64,000 nt of DNA from Cypionkella psychrotolerans (GTDB taxonomy: Bacteria; Pseudomonadota; Alphaproteobacteria; Rhodobacterales; Rhodobacteraceae), in the NCBI RefSeq assembly GCF_001294535.1, contig NZ_LGIC01000090.1, positions 168,093 through 232,092 of the forward strand, written 5' to 3'. Position 1 is the first letter of the stretch. Each line of letters begins with the position of its first letter. Both the position numbers and the translations under genes were made by a program. The notes under the pieces were generated by a model. It searched no databases, had not been told where the DNA came from, and saw only the letters and a program-made list of their open reading frames with translations. Of the stretch, positions 26,932-34,645 are shown piece after piece.

Positions 26932-27147
26932 ATGAAGCTTTTACTGCGCACAACCGACCCCACCGTGATCGCCTTTGCTCAAGTGCTCCTTGAGGGCGAG
27001 GGTATAGACAGCTTTGTGATGGACGTCCACATGAGCACGCTGGAAGGCGGCATCGGATTGTTTCCGCGCCGGATGATGGTGGCGGATCGGGATTTGTTTA
27101 TCGCGCGGGCGATTTTGGCGGATAATGCCGTCCCGGACGGGCTGTAG
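26932..27147 (+). CDS. DUF2007-type small protein
   Basis: A 71-residue protein of the DUF2007 'putative signal transducing' family, with MKLLLRTTDPTVIAFAQVLLEGEGI, a central DVHMSTLEGGIGLFPRRMMV and the C-terminal DLFIARAIL. The function is unknown. The start is divergent from the prenyl synthase gene, 54 nt apart. The stop is directly followed by the ATG of the methyltransferase gene, so the two are an operon. Confidence 0.88.
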   Translation: MKLLLRTTDPTVIAFAQVLLEGEGIDSFVMDVHMSTLEGGIGLFPRRMMVADRDLFIARAILADNAVPDGL

Positions 27148-27897
27148 ATGGATGATCTGACGCAAGACGCCTTTCTCTGCGGCAAATTGCAGCTTTGGCA
27201 GCCAAGGCAGGGCTATCGCGCGGCGACCGATCCGGTATTGCTGGCGGCGGCCTGCCCTGCCCTGCCCGGTCAATCGGTGCTGGATCTGGGCTGTGGCGTT
27301 GGGGCTGCGGCGTTCTGTCTCGCGCGGCGGGTGCCCGATTTGCGGCTGGCGGGGCTGGAAGTGCAGCCCGATTACGCCGCTTTGGCACGGCGCAATGCCG
27401 AGGAGAATGGTATCGCGTTGCAGGTCGAGGTCGGCGATCTGGCAGATATGCCGAAAGCCCTGCGGGTGGATTTTGACCATGTGATTGCCAACCCACCCTA
27501 CTATCCAAAGGGCGGCACCCCTAGCCCGAACGCGGGACGTGCGACGGCGTTGCAGATCGACACGCCCTTGGGCGATTGGGTGCAGGCGGCCAGCCGCCGT
27601 TTGGCTCCAGGCGGCTGGCTGACGCTGATTTGTGGGGCCGATGGCCTGCCAGAGGTTTTGGCGGCAATGGCGGGCAAACTGGGCTCAGCCTCGGTGCTGC
27701 CACTGACCCCGCGGGAGGGCAAGCCCGCGCTGCGCATCCTACTTCGGGCGCGCAAGACCGGACGGGCGGCGTTTCGGTTGTTGGCCCCCTTCGTCATTCA
27801 TCACGGCACCTCACATGATGGCGACCGCGAGAGCTACACGCCCCGCGCCAGCGCAATCTTGCGCGGCGGCGAATCTCTTTCGGATGAATTCCGCTAG
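27148..27897 (+). CDS. TrmN6-like tRNA/rRNA adenine-N6 methyltransferase
   Basis: A 249-residue class I SAM methyltransferase of the tRNA1(Val) adenine-37 N6 type. The SAM motif is VLDLGCGVGAAAFCLARR, the acidic loop LAGLEVQPDYAALARRN, and the catalytic NPPYYPKGG. The N-terminal DAFLCGKLQLWQPRQGYRAATDPVLLAA is typical of this family. The target is inferred from family only. It starts on the base after the DUF2007 stop. Confidence 0.88.
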   Translation: MDDLTQDAFLCGKLQLWQPRQGYRAATDPVLLAAACPALPGQSVLDLGCGVGAAAFCLARRVPDLRLAGLEVQPDYAALARRNAEENGIALQVEVGDLADMPKALRVDFDHVIANPPYYPKGGTPSPNAGRATALQIDTPLGDWVQAASRRLAPGGWLTLICGADGLPEVLAAMAGKLGSASVLPLTPREGKPALRILLRARKTGRAAFRLLAPFVIHHGTSHDGDRESYTPRASAILRGGESLSDEFR

Positions 27898-27995
27898 TGC
27901 GACAATATTACCGCTTAGGTTGTGTGAAGATTTGGTGACACGACTCATATTCTGTGATGCAATCGAGAGGTTGAACCAGCATCAGGAGGACTTGC

Positions 27996-28160
27996 ATGAC
28001 CGTCGCTTCCCATATCGCTGAACTGAAAAAGAAGCACGAAACCCTTTCATCCAAGGTCGAACAGGCGCAGCGCGCGCCCGCCGTGGATGACCTGCACATC
28101 GCCGATCTGAAAAAGCAAAAGCTGAAACTGAAAGAGGAAATTGGTCGGCTGAGCGCTTAA
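27996..28160 (+). CDS. YdcH/DUF465-family small protein
   Basis: A 54-residue protein with a strong AGGAGGA five nt before its ATG. It is highly charged and helical: IAELKKKHETLSSKVEQAQ and IADLKKQKLKLKEEIGRL, the two helices of the DUF465 coiled-coil hairpin. The role is unknown. The strong ribosome site suggests high expression. Its stop overlaps the stop of the EamA gene on the minus strand. Confidence 0.88.
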   Translation: MTVASHIAELKKKHETLSSKVEQAQRAPAVDDLHIADLKKQKLKLKEEIGRLSA

Positions 28161-29044
28161 CCCTTTTTGGCGCTGGCCGCAGGGCCTTTTGTAGAACTCG
28201 CTTTTGCCGCCAGCGCCGCCCCTGCTGTGATCAAAACCGCCGCTAACAGAATAGCACTTGACGGTTGAGTGATCCCCGCAGCCACCAAAGCCAGCGTAGA
28301 CAGCAATGGTGCTGCATAAGAGGCGACCCCCAGCAGTTGGATGTCGCCTTTTTTCATGCCGATGTCCCAAGTGAAGAATGCCGCCCCGACCGGGCCTATG
28401 CCAAGGGCTGCGACACTGGCCCAGCCCAGCGCGCCTTGCGGCCAAACTGTTGTTTCTAATGCCATATGCGCGAAGGTAGACAGCAAAGCGGTAGCGAGGC
28501 AGAACACGGTGACGGACTCGGTTGGCACGGTGCCCAAACGCCGCGACAGCACGGAATAAACCGCCCAAGTCACTGCACAGAGGAAGGCCAGTGTGAGTCC
28601 GAGCGCCGAGCCTTGCGCCTCGTCGCCGCGCGCCAGCACGATCAGTGCCGCCCCGGCGAAAGCGACCAACGCGCCAAGGATGTGCAGTGGCCCCAACCGC
28701 TCACCGGGCAGCAGGCCGGACAGCAGCACGATGAACAGCGGCCAAAGGTAGGCGATCAGCCCAGTTTCGGCGGTGGGGGAAATGCGGAAGGCGGTAAAAT
28801 ACAGCAAGTGGTAGCCGAACAGCCCCAGCGTGCCAAAGGCATAGACCTTCCACGACACGGTTTTCAGCACGCCAAGCCCAGCGCCCGTTATGGTCCAGAT
28901 CAAGCCAATCGCCCCACCAATGCCAAAGCACAACGCATTGAGCAGCAACGGCGGCACCGGAGCCGAGCCGATGGTGAACAGCGCCAGCAGCGCCCACATG
29001 GCGATGGCGGTGAGGCCGATCAGTGTGGCTTTGGTTTTGGTCAT
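28157..29044 (-). CDS. EamA/DMT transporter, YddG-like
   Basis: A 295-residue inner-membrane exporter with ten predicted helices and two EamA repeats. The sequence (TAIAMWALLALFTIGSAPVPP, FGYHLLYFTAFRISPTAETGLIAYLWPLFI) resembles the YddG aromatic amino acid exporter group. ATG 29044 is the likely start; 22 further in-frame codons reach into the upstream terminator hairpin. It lies downstream of the phbAB genes but behind a terminator, so it is probably a separate unit. Confidence 0.87.
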   Translation of the reverse strand: MTKTKATLIGLTAIAMWALLALFTIGSAPVPPLLLNALCFGIGGAIGLIWTITGAGLGVLKTVSWKVYAFGTLGLFGYHLLYFTAFRISPTAETGLIAYLWPLFIVLLSGLLPGERLGPLHILGALVAFAGAALIVLARGDEAQGSALGLTLAFLCAVTWAVYSVLSRRLGTVPTESVTVFCLATALLSTFAHMALETTVWPQGALGWASVAALGIGPVGAAFFTWDIGMKKGDIQLLGVASYAAPLLSTLALVAAGITQPSSAILLAAVLITAGAALAAKASSTKGPAASAKKG

Positions 29045-29100
29045 GCCTGCCCCTTTTGCTTGGGCATTACCTGCCGAATAAGCCAACTTCGAGCAAGCAA

Positions 29101-29128
29101 AAAGGCCCAACCATACGGCTGGGCCTTT
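29101..29128 (-). terminator. Terminator of the phbAB operon
   Basis: A 9-bp stem (29101-29109 with 29120-29128) carries additional pairs inside. Read on the minus strand it is followed by TTTTTGC. It is about 30 nt after the phbB stop. Confidence 0.85.
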
Positions 29129-29158
29129 CCGGTAGGGTGCGCTTCAGCACACCATTGA

Positions 29159-29884
29159 TTAAACCACGAATTGCCCGCCGTTTGCCGAAATCGTCGAGCC
29201 GGTGATGAAACCTGCATCATCCGAGGCCAAAAACACCACGATCCGCGCGATTTCCTCGGGTTCACCCAAGCGGCCCACTGGAATTTGCGGAATGATCCGC
29301 TCTTTCAGCACCTTTTCATCAATCGCCTTCACCATATCGGTGCCGATATAGCCGGGGCAGATCGCGTTCACGGTAATGCCCGCGCGTGCGCCTTCCGCCG
29401 CCAAGGCCTTGGTAAAGCCGAGATCGCCGGATTTCGCCGCCGAGTAGTTCACCTGCCCCGCCTGCCCCTTTTGCCCGTTGATCGACGAAATGCTGATCAC
29501 CCGGCCAAACTTACGATCCCGCATCCCGGTCCACAGCGGATGCGTCATGTTGAACAGCCCCGTCAGGTTGGTGTCGATGACTTCTTTCCACTGGCCGGGG
29601 GTCATCTTGTGGAACATCGCATCGCGGGTGATGCCCGCATTGTTGACCAGCACGTCGACCGGGCCCAGATCTGCCTCGACCTTCGCGATGCCCGCCACGC
29701 AAGCGTCATACTCCGCGACCGACCATTTATAGGTGGGAATCCCGGTTTCCTTAGTGAACGCCGCCGCCGCTTCGTCGTTGCCCGCGTAATTCGCCGCAAC
29801 TGTATAGCCCGCCGCCTTCAACGCCACCGCAATCGCCGCACCAATGCCGCGCGAACCACCTGTGACCAATGCTACCTTTGCCAT
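29159..29884 (-). CDS. phbB: Acetoacetyl-CoA reductase
   Basis: NADPH-dependent reduction of acetoacetyl-CoA to (R)-3-hydroxybutyryl-CoA, the second step of polyhydroxybutyrate synthesis. A 241-residue short-chain dehydrogenase: VALVTGGSRGIGAAIA (cofactor loop), LVNNAGITRDAMFHKM (typical of PhbB), RVISISSINGQKGQAGQVNYSAAKSGDLGF (Ser and YxxxK) and ICPGYIGTDMV. ATG 29884 has GGAGGAGG upstream. It follows phbA, with a strong hairpin between the two genes. Confidence 0.96.
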   Translation of the reverse strand: MAKVALVTGGSRGIGAAIAVALKAAGYTVAANYAGNDEAAAAFTKETGIPTYKWSVAEYDACVAGIAKVEADLGPVDVLVNNAGITRDAMFHKMTPGQWKEVIDTNLTGLFNMTHPLWTGMRDRKFGRVISISSINGQKGQAGQVNYSAAKSGDLGFTKALAAEGARAGITVNAICPGYIGTDMVKAIDEKVLKERIIPQIPVGRLGEPEEIARIVVFLASDDAGFITGSTISANGGQFVV

Positions 29885-29934
29885 GTTTTCCTCCTCCAAG
29901 GCTATGCGTTTGAAATCATGTTACCGATATGAAG

Positions 29935-29963
29935 AAACGGGCGCAATATTATTGCGCCCGTTT
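29935..29963 (-). terminator. Strong hairpin between phbA and phbB
   Basis: A 13-bp perfect stem (29935-29947 with 29951-29963) has a 3-nt loop. On the minus strand it follows the phbA stop by 29 nt and precedes the phbB start by 50 nt. Only TTT follows it, so it may terminate partially or protect the upstream RNA. Confidence 0.75.
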
Positions 29964-29992
29964 GCTGATTTTTATTCCAATATATCGCCCAC

Positions 29993-31168
29993 TTAGGCGC
30001 GTTCGATGCACATCGCCACGCCCATTCCACCGCCGATGCACAGGGTCGCAAGGCCCTTTTTCGCGCCCGAACGGCCCATCTCATGGATCAGCGTGTTCAA
30101 AATCCGCGCGCCCGAGGCCCCGATCGGGTGGCCAATCGCAATCGCGCCGCCGTTGACGTTGACCTTGCTGGTGTCCCAGCCCATGTCTTTGTTCACAGCA
30201 CAAGCTTGGGCGGCGAACGCCTCATTCGCCTCAATCAGATCCAGATCGGCGGCCTTCCAACCGGCTTTCTCCAGCGCTTTGCGGCTGGCGAAAATCGGGC
30301 CGACGCCCATGATCGACGGGTCCAAACCAGCGGTCGCATAGGACGCAATCCGCGCGAGGGGTTTCAGCCCGCGCTTGTTGGCATCGGCTTCCGACATCAG
30401 CAGCACGGCTGCCGCACCATCATTCAGACCCGAGGCATTCGCCGCCGTCACCGAACCGTCCTTGGTGAAAGCCGGGCGCAGTTTTTGCATTGATTCGAGG
30501 GTCGCGCCGTGGCGGATATATTCGTCCTGATCGACCACCACATCGCCCTTGCGGGTCTTGATGGTGAAGGCAATGATCTCGTCCTTGAACTTGCCAGCTT
30601 TCTGCGCGGCTTCGGCCTTGTTCTGCGACGCCAAAGCAAATTCGTCCTGCATTTCGCGGCTGATCTGCCACTGGTTGGCGACGTTTTCCGCCGTCATGCC
30701 CATGTGATAGCCGTTGAACGCATCCCACAGCCCGTCACGGATCATGCTGTCGATGAAATTCATATCGCCCATTTTTTGCCCGGCGCGCAGATGCGCCACA
30801 TGCGGGCTCAGCGACATGCTTTCCTGACCACCGGCGACAATGATATTCGCATCGCCGAGTTGCACATGCATCGCACCCAAAGCCACCGCGCGCAGGCCCG
30901 AGCCGCAAACTTGGTTCAGCGACCAAGCCGAAGCCTCTTTCGCCAAACCAGCACGGATATGCGCTTGGCGGGCCGGGTTTTGGCCTTGGCCTGCGGTCAG
31001 CACTTGGCCCAGAATGGTTTCGGCCACTTCGGCCTTGTCGATACCGGCGCGGGCCACAACGGCCTCAATCACCGCAGCGCCCAGCTCGTGTGCCGGGGTG
31101 GCCGCGAAGGCTCCGTTAAAGCTGCCAACGGCGGTGCGTGCCGCCGAAACGATTACCACATTGGTCAT
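29993..31168 (-). CDS. phbA: Acetyl-CoA acetyltransferase (beta-ketothiolase)
   Basis: Condenses two acetyl-CoA into acetoacetyl-CoA for polyhydroxybutyrate. The 391 residues match biosynthetic thiolases: the nucleophile Cys88 in [13 protein letters not shown], the active-site His in [12 protein letters not shown] and the second Cys in [14 protein letters not shown] 31168 begins [17 protein letters not shown]; the frame is open 33 codons upstream but those are not thiolase-like. It is the first gene of the phbA-phbB unit. The thiolase at 54731 is a different, degradative type. Confidence 0.97.
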   Translation of the reverse strand: MTNVVIVSAARTAVGSFNGAFAATPAHELGAAVIEAVVARAGIDKAEVAETILGQVLTAGQGQNPARQAHIRAGLAKEASAWSLNQVCGSGLRAVALGAMHVQLGDANIIVAGGQESMSLSPHVAHLRAGQKMGDMNFIDSMIRDGLWDAFNGYHMGMTAENVANQWQISREMQDEFALASQNKAEAAQKAGKFKDEIIAFTIKTRKGDVVVDQDEYIRHGATLESMQKLRPAFTKDGSVTAANASGLNDGAAAVLLMSEADANKRGLKPLARIASYATAGLDPSIMGVGPIFASRKALEKAGWKAADLDLIEANEAFAAQACAVNKDMGWDTSKVNVNGGAIAIGHPIGASGARILNTLIHEMGRSGAKKGLATLCIGGGMGVAMCIERA

Positions 31169-31273
31169 AACTTGCGCCCTCTCCCAGAAAATATCCGGCA
31201 AAGCCCTGCTTCGCCGACCTGAACAATGCCCTAGGTTGACAGGCGCTGAAAAGCAAGTTTTCTGCATAGCCAG

Positions 31274-31290
31274 ATTGACGCAGGGTCAAT
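31274..31290. promoter_or_regulatory. Inverted repeat upstream of phbA
   Basis: ATTGAC (31274-31279) and GTCAAT (31285-31290) are exact inverted half-sites with a 5-nt spacer, about 110-120 nt upstream of the phbA start. It could be an operator; the spacer is one base longer than an FNR site. Confidence 0.4.
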
Positions 31291-31300
31291 CCAGCCGGTT

Positions 31301-32140
31301 TCAGGCCGTTTTCCGCGCGGCATTGCGATCAAATGCGGGTTTCAGCGTAGCGGCACCGAACAAATAGCCCTGCATACAATCCACCCCCATGCTTTGCAGC
31401 ATCTGCGCCTCGGCTGTGGTTTCCACCGATTGCGCGACGGTAAACATCTGAAAGTGCTTGCCAATCGACAAAAGCGCCGCCGTCAGCACTTGGTTGTCGG
31501 CGTCCTGATGGATGTTGCGTATGAACTGGCCATCCAGTTTCAAGATATCAAAGTAGAAATCCTTGAAATAGCGGATCGCCATATTGCCCGAACCGAAATT
31601 GTCCAATGCAAAGGCCACCCCCGCGCCTTTCAGATCATCCATGAAGGCCACCACCAGCTCGGGCACCTGCATCGCCGAGCTTTCAGTGATTTCGAGAATC
31701 AGCCGCTCTCCAATCGTGGGGCCGACGGAAAGCCCCCGCCGCAGCAGTTGTATCCAGCGCGCATAGCCAATCGAGCGTGCCGACATGTTGATCGACAGCC
31801 GCAGAGCGGGCACCCGCGCCAGTGCCGCCAAACCAATTTGCAGCGCGGCACAGTCGATTTCACGGCCGATTTCATGGCTTTCGACCGCGTCCATAAAGTC
31901 TTTCGCCGGAATCACCCGTCCGGTGGGGTCAAGTACCCGGATCAGCCCTTCCTGAAACGCCACGCGGGCAGCGTCCCGGGCCAGCACCACGGGTTGATAG
32001 GCCAAGCGCAAGCGTTTGCTATCAATGGCTTGCCGCACCATCGCCAGGGTTTCCCGATCCCCCGCCGAGATCGCCACGCCCAAAGGGCTTGCCACGCCCG
32101 CCTGTGCATCCAGCCGGAGCTTTGGTTTTGGCATGATCAT
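31301..32140 (-). CDS. EAL-domain protein, probably inactive
   Basis: A 279-residue protein with one EAL domain (about 30-270) and no GGDEF or membrane part. Several catalytic positions of active c-di-GMP phosphodiesterases are changed: the signature is EGL in AFQEGLIRV, the DDFG motif reads DNFGSG, and the AEGVE motif reads AQSVE. The Asn of SINMSARS, the Glu of LEITESS and the Lys of DILKLDGQ are kept. It may bind a nucleotide or a protein without hydrolysing c-di-GMP, which is inference. It lies upstream of phbA on the same strand with 132 nt between. Confidence 0.85.
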   Translation of the reverse strand: MIMPKPKLRLDAQAGVASPLGVAISAGDRETLAMVRQAIDSKRLRLAYQPVVLARDAARVAFQEGLIRVLDPTGRVIPAKDFMDAVESHEIGREIDCAALQIGLAALARVPALRLSINMSARSIGYARWIQLLRRGLSVGPTIGERLILEITESSAMQVPELVVAFMDDLKGAGVAFALDNFGSGNMAIRYFKDFYFDILKLDGQFIRNIHQDADNQVLTAALLSIGKHFQMFTVAQSVETTAEAQMLQSMGVDCMQGYLFGAATLKPAFDRNAARKTA

Positions 32141-32274
32141 CGCAATGCTCCCTCACAGCAGACCGTTGGCACAGCGGACAGCAGGCCCCACCAATGGACA
32201 GAATGGCGACACAACGGTAAAAGCCGCCTTAAGTATTCGGATTTTAGGCCAATTTTAATGATTATGAGGGCGAG

Positions 32275-32847
32275 ATGAGTGATGAGACCCAACGCTGCGG
32301 CTGGTGTGGCAGCGATCCCCTATATGTCGCCTACCATGATGACGAATGGGGCCGCCCCGAGCGTGATCCGCGCGCGCTGTTTGAATGTCTGATCCTTGAG
32401 GGCTTTCAGGCGGGCCTGTCTTGGATCACCATTCTGCGGCGGCGTGAGACGTTTCGCGCGGCGTTTGCTGGGTTTGATCCTGCGGTGCTGGCGACTTGGG
32501 GTGAGGCGGACACCCTGCGTTTGTTGGCTGATCCGGGCATCATCCGGCATCGCGGCAAGATCGAGGCCACCTTTGCGGGTGCGCGCGCATATCTCGCGAT
32601 TGAGGCGCGCGAGGGGTTTGCGAACTTCATATGGAAGCATGTCGGCGGCCATCCGGTGGATCGGCAACTTGGCAGTCTGACCCAAGCCGTCGCGCAAACG
32701 GCGGCTTCGGTGGCGCTGTCAAAAGCCCTGAAGGCCGAGGGCTTCAAGTTTGTCGGCCCGACCATCAGCTATGCCTTCATGCAGGCGGTTGGCATGGTGA
32801 ACGACCATCTGGTGACCTGTCCTTGGCACGGCAAAATGACGGCTTGA
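32275..32847 (+). CDS. tag: DNA-3-methyladenine glycosylase I
   Basis: Removes 3-methyladenine from alkylated DNA as the first step of base excision repair. The 190 residues show the zinc ligands of Tag: Cys in RCGWCGSDP, His in YHDDEWG, and the C-terminal HLVTC pair. The EGFQAGLSWITILRRRE block and KHVGGHPVD are also typical. GAGGGCGAG lies directly before the ATG. It is followed by a possible small-RNA unit and a strong terminator. Confidence 0.96.
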   Translation: MSDETQRCGWCGSDPLYVAYHDDEWGRPERDPRALFECLILEGFQAGLSWITILRRRETFRAAFAGFDPAVLATWGEADTLRLLADPGIIRHRGKIEATFAGARAYLAIEAREGFANFIWKHVGGHPVDRQLGSLTQAVAQTAASVALSKALKAEGFKFVGPTISYAFMQAVGMVNDHLVTCPWHGKMTA

Positions 32848-32872
32848 GGCTGATACACTGCCGTCACAGAAT
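32844..32872 (+). promoter_or_regulatory. Possible promoter at the end of tag
   Basis: TTGAGG (32844-32849) and CAGAAT (32867-32872) are 17 nt apart. The expected start near 32880 would give a ~110-nt RNA ending at the terminator at 32952. Confidence 0.3.
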
Positions 32873-32879
32873 CGACTCA

Positions 32880-32988
32880 ACCCTCAACCATAGTCAGCCT
32901 TGGGGCTATTTTCCCCGTCTGTCCCACCCTTAGGCTGGCATTTTGCAGCCAAGCCCTCGGACCAGTCCCCCGGTCCGAGGGCTTTTTT
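32880..32988 (+). ncRNA. Candidate small RNA between tag and the aminotransferase gene
   Basis: The stretch has no open frame of note. It contains a nested hairpin, CAGCCT (32895-32900) with AGGCTG (32932-32937) enclosing GGGG/CCCC (32902-32905/32913-32916), and then a strong terminator. It could equally be the 3' UTR of tag. Confidence 0.35.
32952..32988 (+). terminator. Strong Rho-independent terminator
   Basis: A perfect 12-bp stem (32952-32963 with 32972-32983) with 8-nt loop runs into TTTTT. It ends transcription from tag or from a small RNA and isolates the aminotransferase gene. Confidence 0.92.
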
Positions 32989-33118
32989 CATGGCGGAAAC
33001 GGCGAAAGCCTGCGCATCAGCCCAATAACGCGGGCAGGCTTCCGCTTGGACAGACGCGCACCCTTCCCGCAGACTGTGCCACATGATTAAGCTTGCGGCA
33101 AAACAGCAGGAGATCAGC

Positions 33119-33982
33119 ATGGCCTTTGGCAAATCCATCCGCACCTTTTGGGACGGGCGCTGGCATGACGGCGATATGGCGGTGATGAAGGCGGCGGATC
33201 ATGGCATCTGGCAGGGCACCTCGGTGTTCGACGGCGCGCGCTATTTCGACGGCATGTGCCCGGATCTGGATCTACACTGCGCGCGGGTGAATAGGTCAGC
33301 CGAGGCCCTGATGATCACGCCGACCTGCGCGCCAGAGGATATGGCGGCGATCATCCGCGAAGGCTTGCAAAGCTTTGGGCCGGGGCAAGCGGTGTATATC
33401 CGGCCAATGTATTGGGCGCTGCATGGCTCGGAACTCGGGATCGTGCCGCTGGCGGGGGCGACGGGGTTTGCGATCTCGTTGGAAGAAGTCGCGATGCCGG
33501 ACCGGGATTTTGCCACCACGGTGACGCGGACACGGTTCCGCCGCCCGGTGTTGGAGGATGCGGTTTGCAATGCCAAGGCGGGGTGTCTTTATCCGAATAA
33601 TGCCCGGATGCTGGTTGAGGCGCAAGCCAAGGGCTTTGGCAACGCACTGATCGCAGACGCTTTGGGCAATTTGGCGGAAAGTGCTACGGCGAATGTGTTT
33701 TTGGTGAAGGATGGCGTGGTGTTTACGCCTATTCCAAACGGCACGTTTCTGGCCGGGATCACCCGGGCGCGGCATATTTCCAACCTGCGCGCCGATGGGG
33801 TGGAGGTGCGCGAGACCGTGCTGACATTTGAGGATGCCCACGGCGCGGATGAGATTTTTCTGTCGGGAAATTTTGCCAAGGTGACGGCGGTGAAGGCGTT
33901 TGACGACACCGAATATAAAGACCGCCCGATGACGGCGCGGGCCCGCAAGCTGTATTGGGATTGGGCGGCAACCCAGCGCTAG
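33119..33982 (+). CDS. Class IV aminotransferase, branched-chain type
   Basis: A fold-type IV PLP aminotransferase of 287 residues, closest in pattern to branched-chain amino acid aminotransferases. The Schiff-base lysine lies in VCNAKAGCLYPNN, and the cofactor phosphate region is LAESATANVFLV followed by NGTFLAGITR. It opens SIRTFWDGRWHDGDMAVMKAADHG. ATG 33119 has AGGAG at seven nt; an upstream ATG at 33083 would add 12 residues. The second BCAT-specific motif EAELFLTGTAAE-like is replaced by ADEIFLSGNFAKVTAV, seen in a divergent Rhodobacteraceae group, so substrate use may differ from IlvE. Confidence 0.88.
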   Translation: MAFGKSIRTFWDGRWHDGDMAVMKAADHGIWQGTSVFDGARYFDGMCPDLDLHCARVNRSAEALMITPTCAPEDMAAIIREGLQSFGPGQAVYIRPMYWALHGSELGIVPLAGATGFAISLEEVAMPDRDFATTVTRTRFRRPVLEDAVCNAKAGCLYPNNARMLVEAQAKGFGNALIADALGNLAESATANVFLVKDGVVFTPIPNGTFLAGITRARHISNLRADGVEVRETVLTFEDAHGADEIFLSGNFAKVTAVKAFDDTEYKDRPMTARARKLYWDWAATQR

Positions 33983-34041
33983 GCCCCGCTTGCCTTCCCT
34001 TGGCCTCGGTTGCATGATCGCGGCGTCATGGGGAGACGAAT

Positions 34042-34497
34042 ATGCGGAAGTTTCTTGTCGTGCTGGATGACAGCCGGGAATGTCTGAACGCGATGCGATT
34101 TGCGGCGCTTAGGGCGGCGCATACGGGCGGGGGGGTGCAGGTTTTGTCGATCATCCCGCCCGAGGAGTTCCAGCATTGGATGGGGGTCGCTGACCTGATG
34201 CGGGCAGAGGCGCGCGAGCGGATCGAGGCGCATTTCGAGGTGTTCGCGCAATGGATGCGCGACAAGCAGGGGGTGAACCCTGAACTGATCATCCGCGAGG
34301 GCGATCCGGTCGCGGAGATTCTGGCGCAGGTTAAAGAGGATCCGGCTGTGGGGATTCTGGTGCTGGGCGCGGGCACCGAGAAATCCGGGCCGGGGCCGTT
34401 GGTGACGGCGATGACGCGGTCTTCGGGCAGCTTGCCGATCCCGATCACAATCGTTCCGGGGGATATGAGCAAGGAACGGTTGGAGAGCATTACTTAG
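34042..34497 (+). CDS. Universal stress protein (UspA family)
   Basis: A 151-residue single Usp domain. It starts KFLVVLDDSRECLNAMRFAA, the first strand with the Asp that contacts nucleotide, and its C-terminal part has GILVLGAGTEKSGPGPLV, similar to the ATP-binding G-x2-G-x9-G(S/T) loop though the final residues differ. It is probably cytosolic. The gene stands alone between the aminotransferase and the protease, with a terminator-like hairpin directly after the stop. Confidence 0.88.
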   Translation: MRKFLVVLDDSRECLNAMRFAALRAAHTGGGVQVLSIIPPEEFQHWMGVADLMRAEARERIEAHFEVFAQWMRDKQGVNPELIIREGDPVAEILAQVKEDPAVGILVLGAGTEKSGPGPLVTAMTRSSGSLPIPITIVPGDMSKERLESIT

Positions 34498-34499
34498 GG

Positions 34500-34518
34500 T
34501 GGTCCCAACTCGGGACCA
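34500..34518 (+). terminator. Hairpin after the stress-protein gene
   Basis: A 7-bp stem (34500-34506 with 34512-34518) has loop AACTC and is followed by TTGATTTTATT. It is directly after the stop codon. Confidence 0.6.
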
Positions 34519-34552
34519 TTGATTTTATTGGGGTATTTTGAATGGTGTGGGG

Positions 34553-34576
34553 TATGGTTAATGGCGGTTAACCATA
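34553..34576. promoter_or_regulatory. 9-bp inverted repeat upstream of the protease gene
   Basis: TATGGTTAA (34553-34561) and TTAACCATA (34568-34576) with a 6-nt spacer lie 70-90 nt before the protease start and are followed by two TTGACC hexamers (34577, 34599). The A/T-rich palindrome looks like an operator. Confidence 0.45.
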
Positions 34577-34645
34577 TTGACCAAATCCTCGCCCAACTTT
34601 GACCGTATATTTGGGCGACTTTGATGTCAGTTTGAAGATCAAGGG

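Noticed and set aside
32848..33118. Amino-acid attenuator for the branched-chain aminotransferase
   Set aside because: A good terminator exists, but no leader peptide rich in Ile, Leu or Val codons precedes it.
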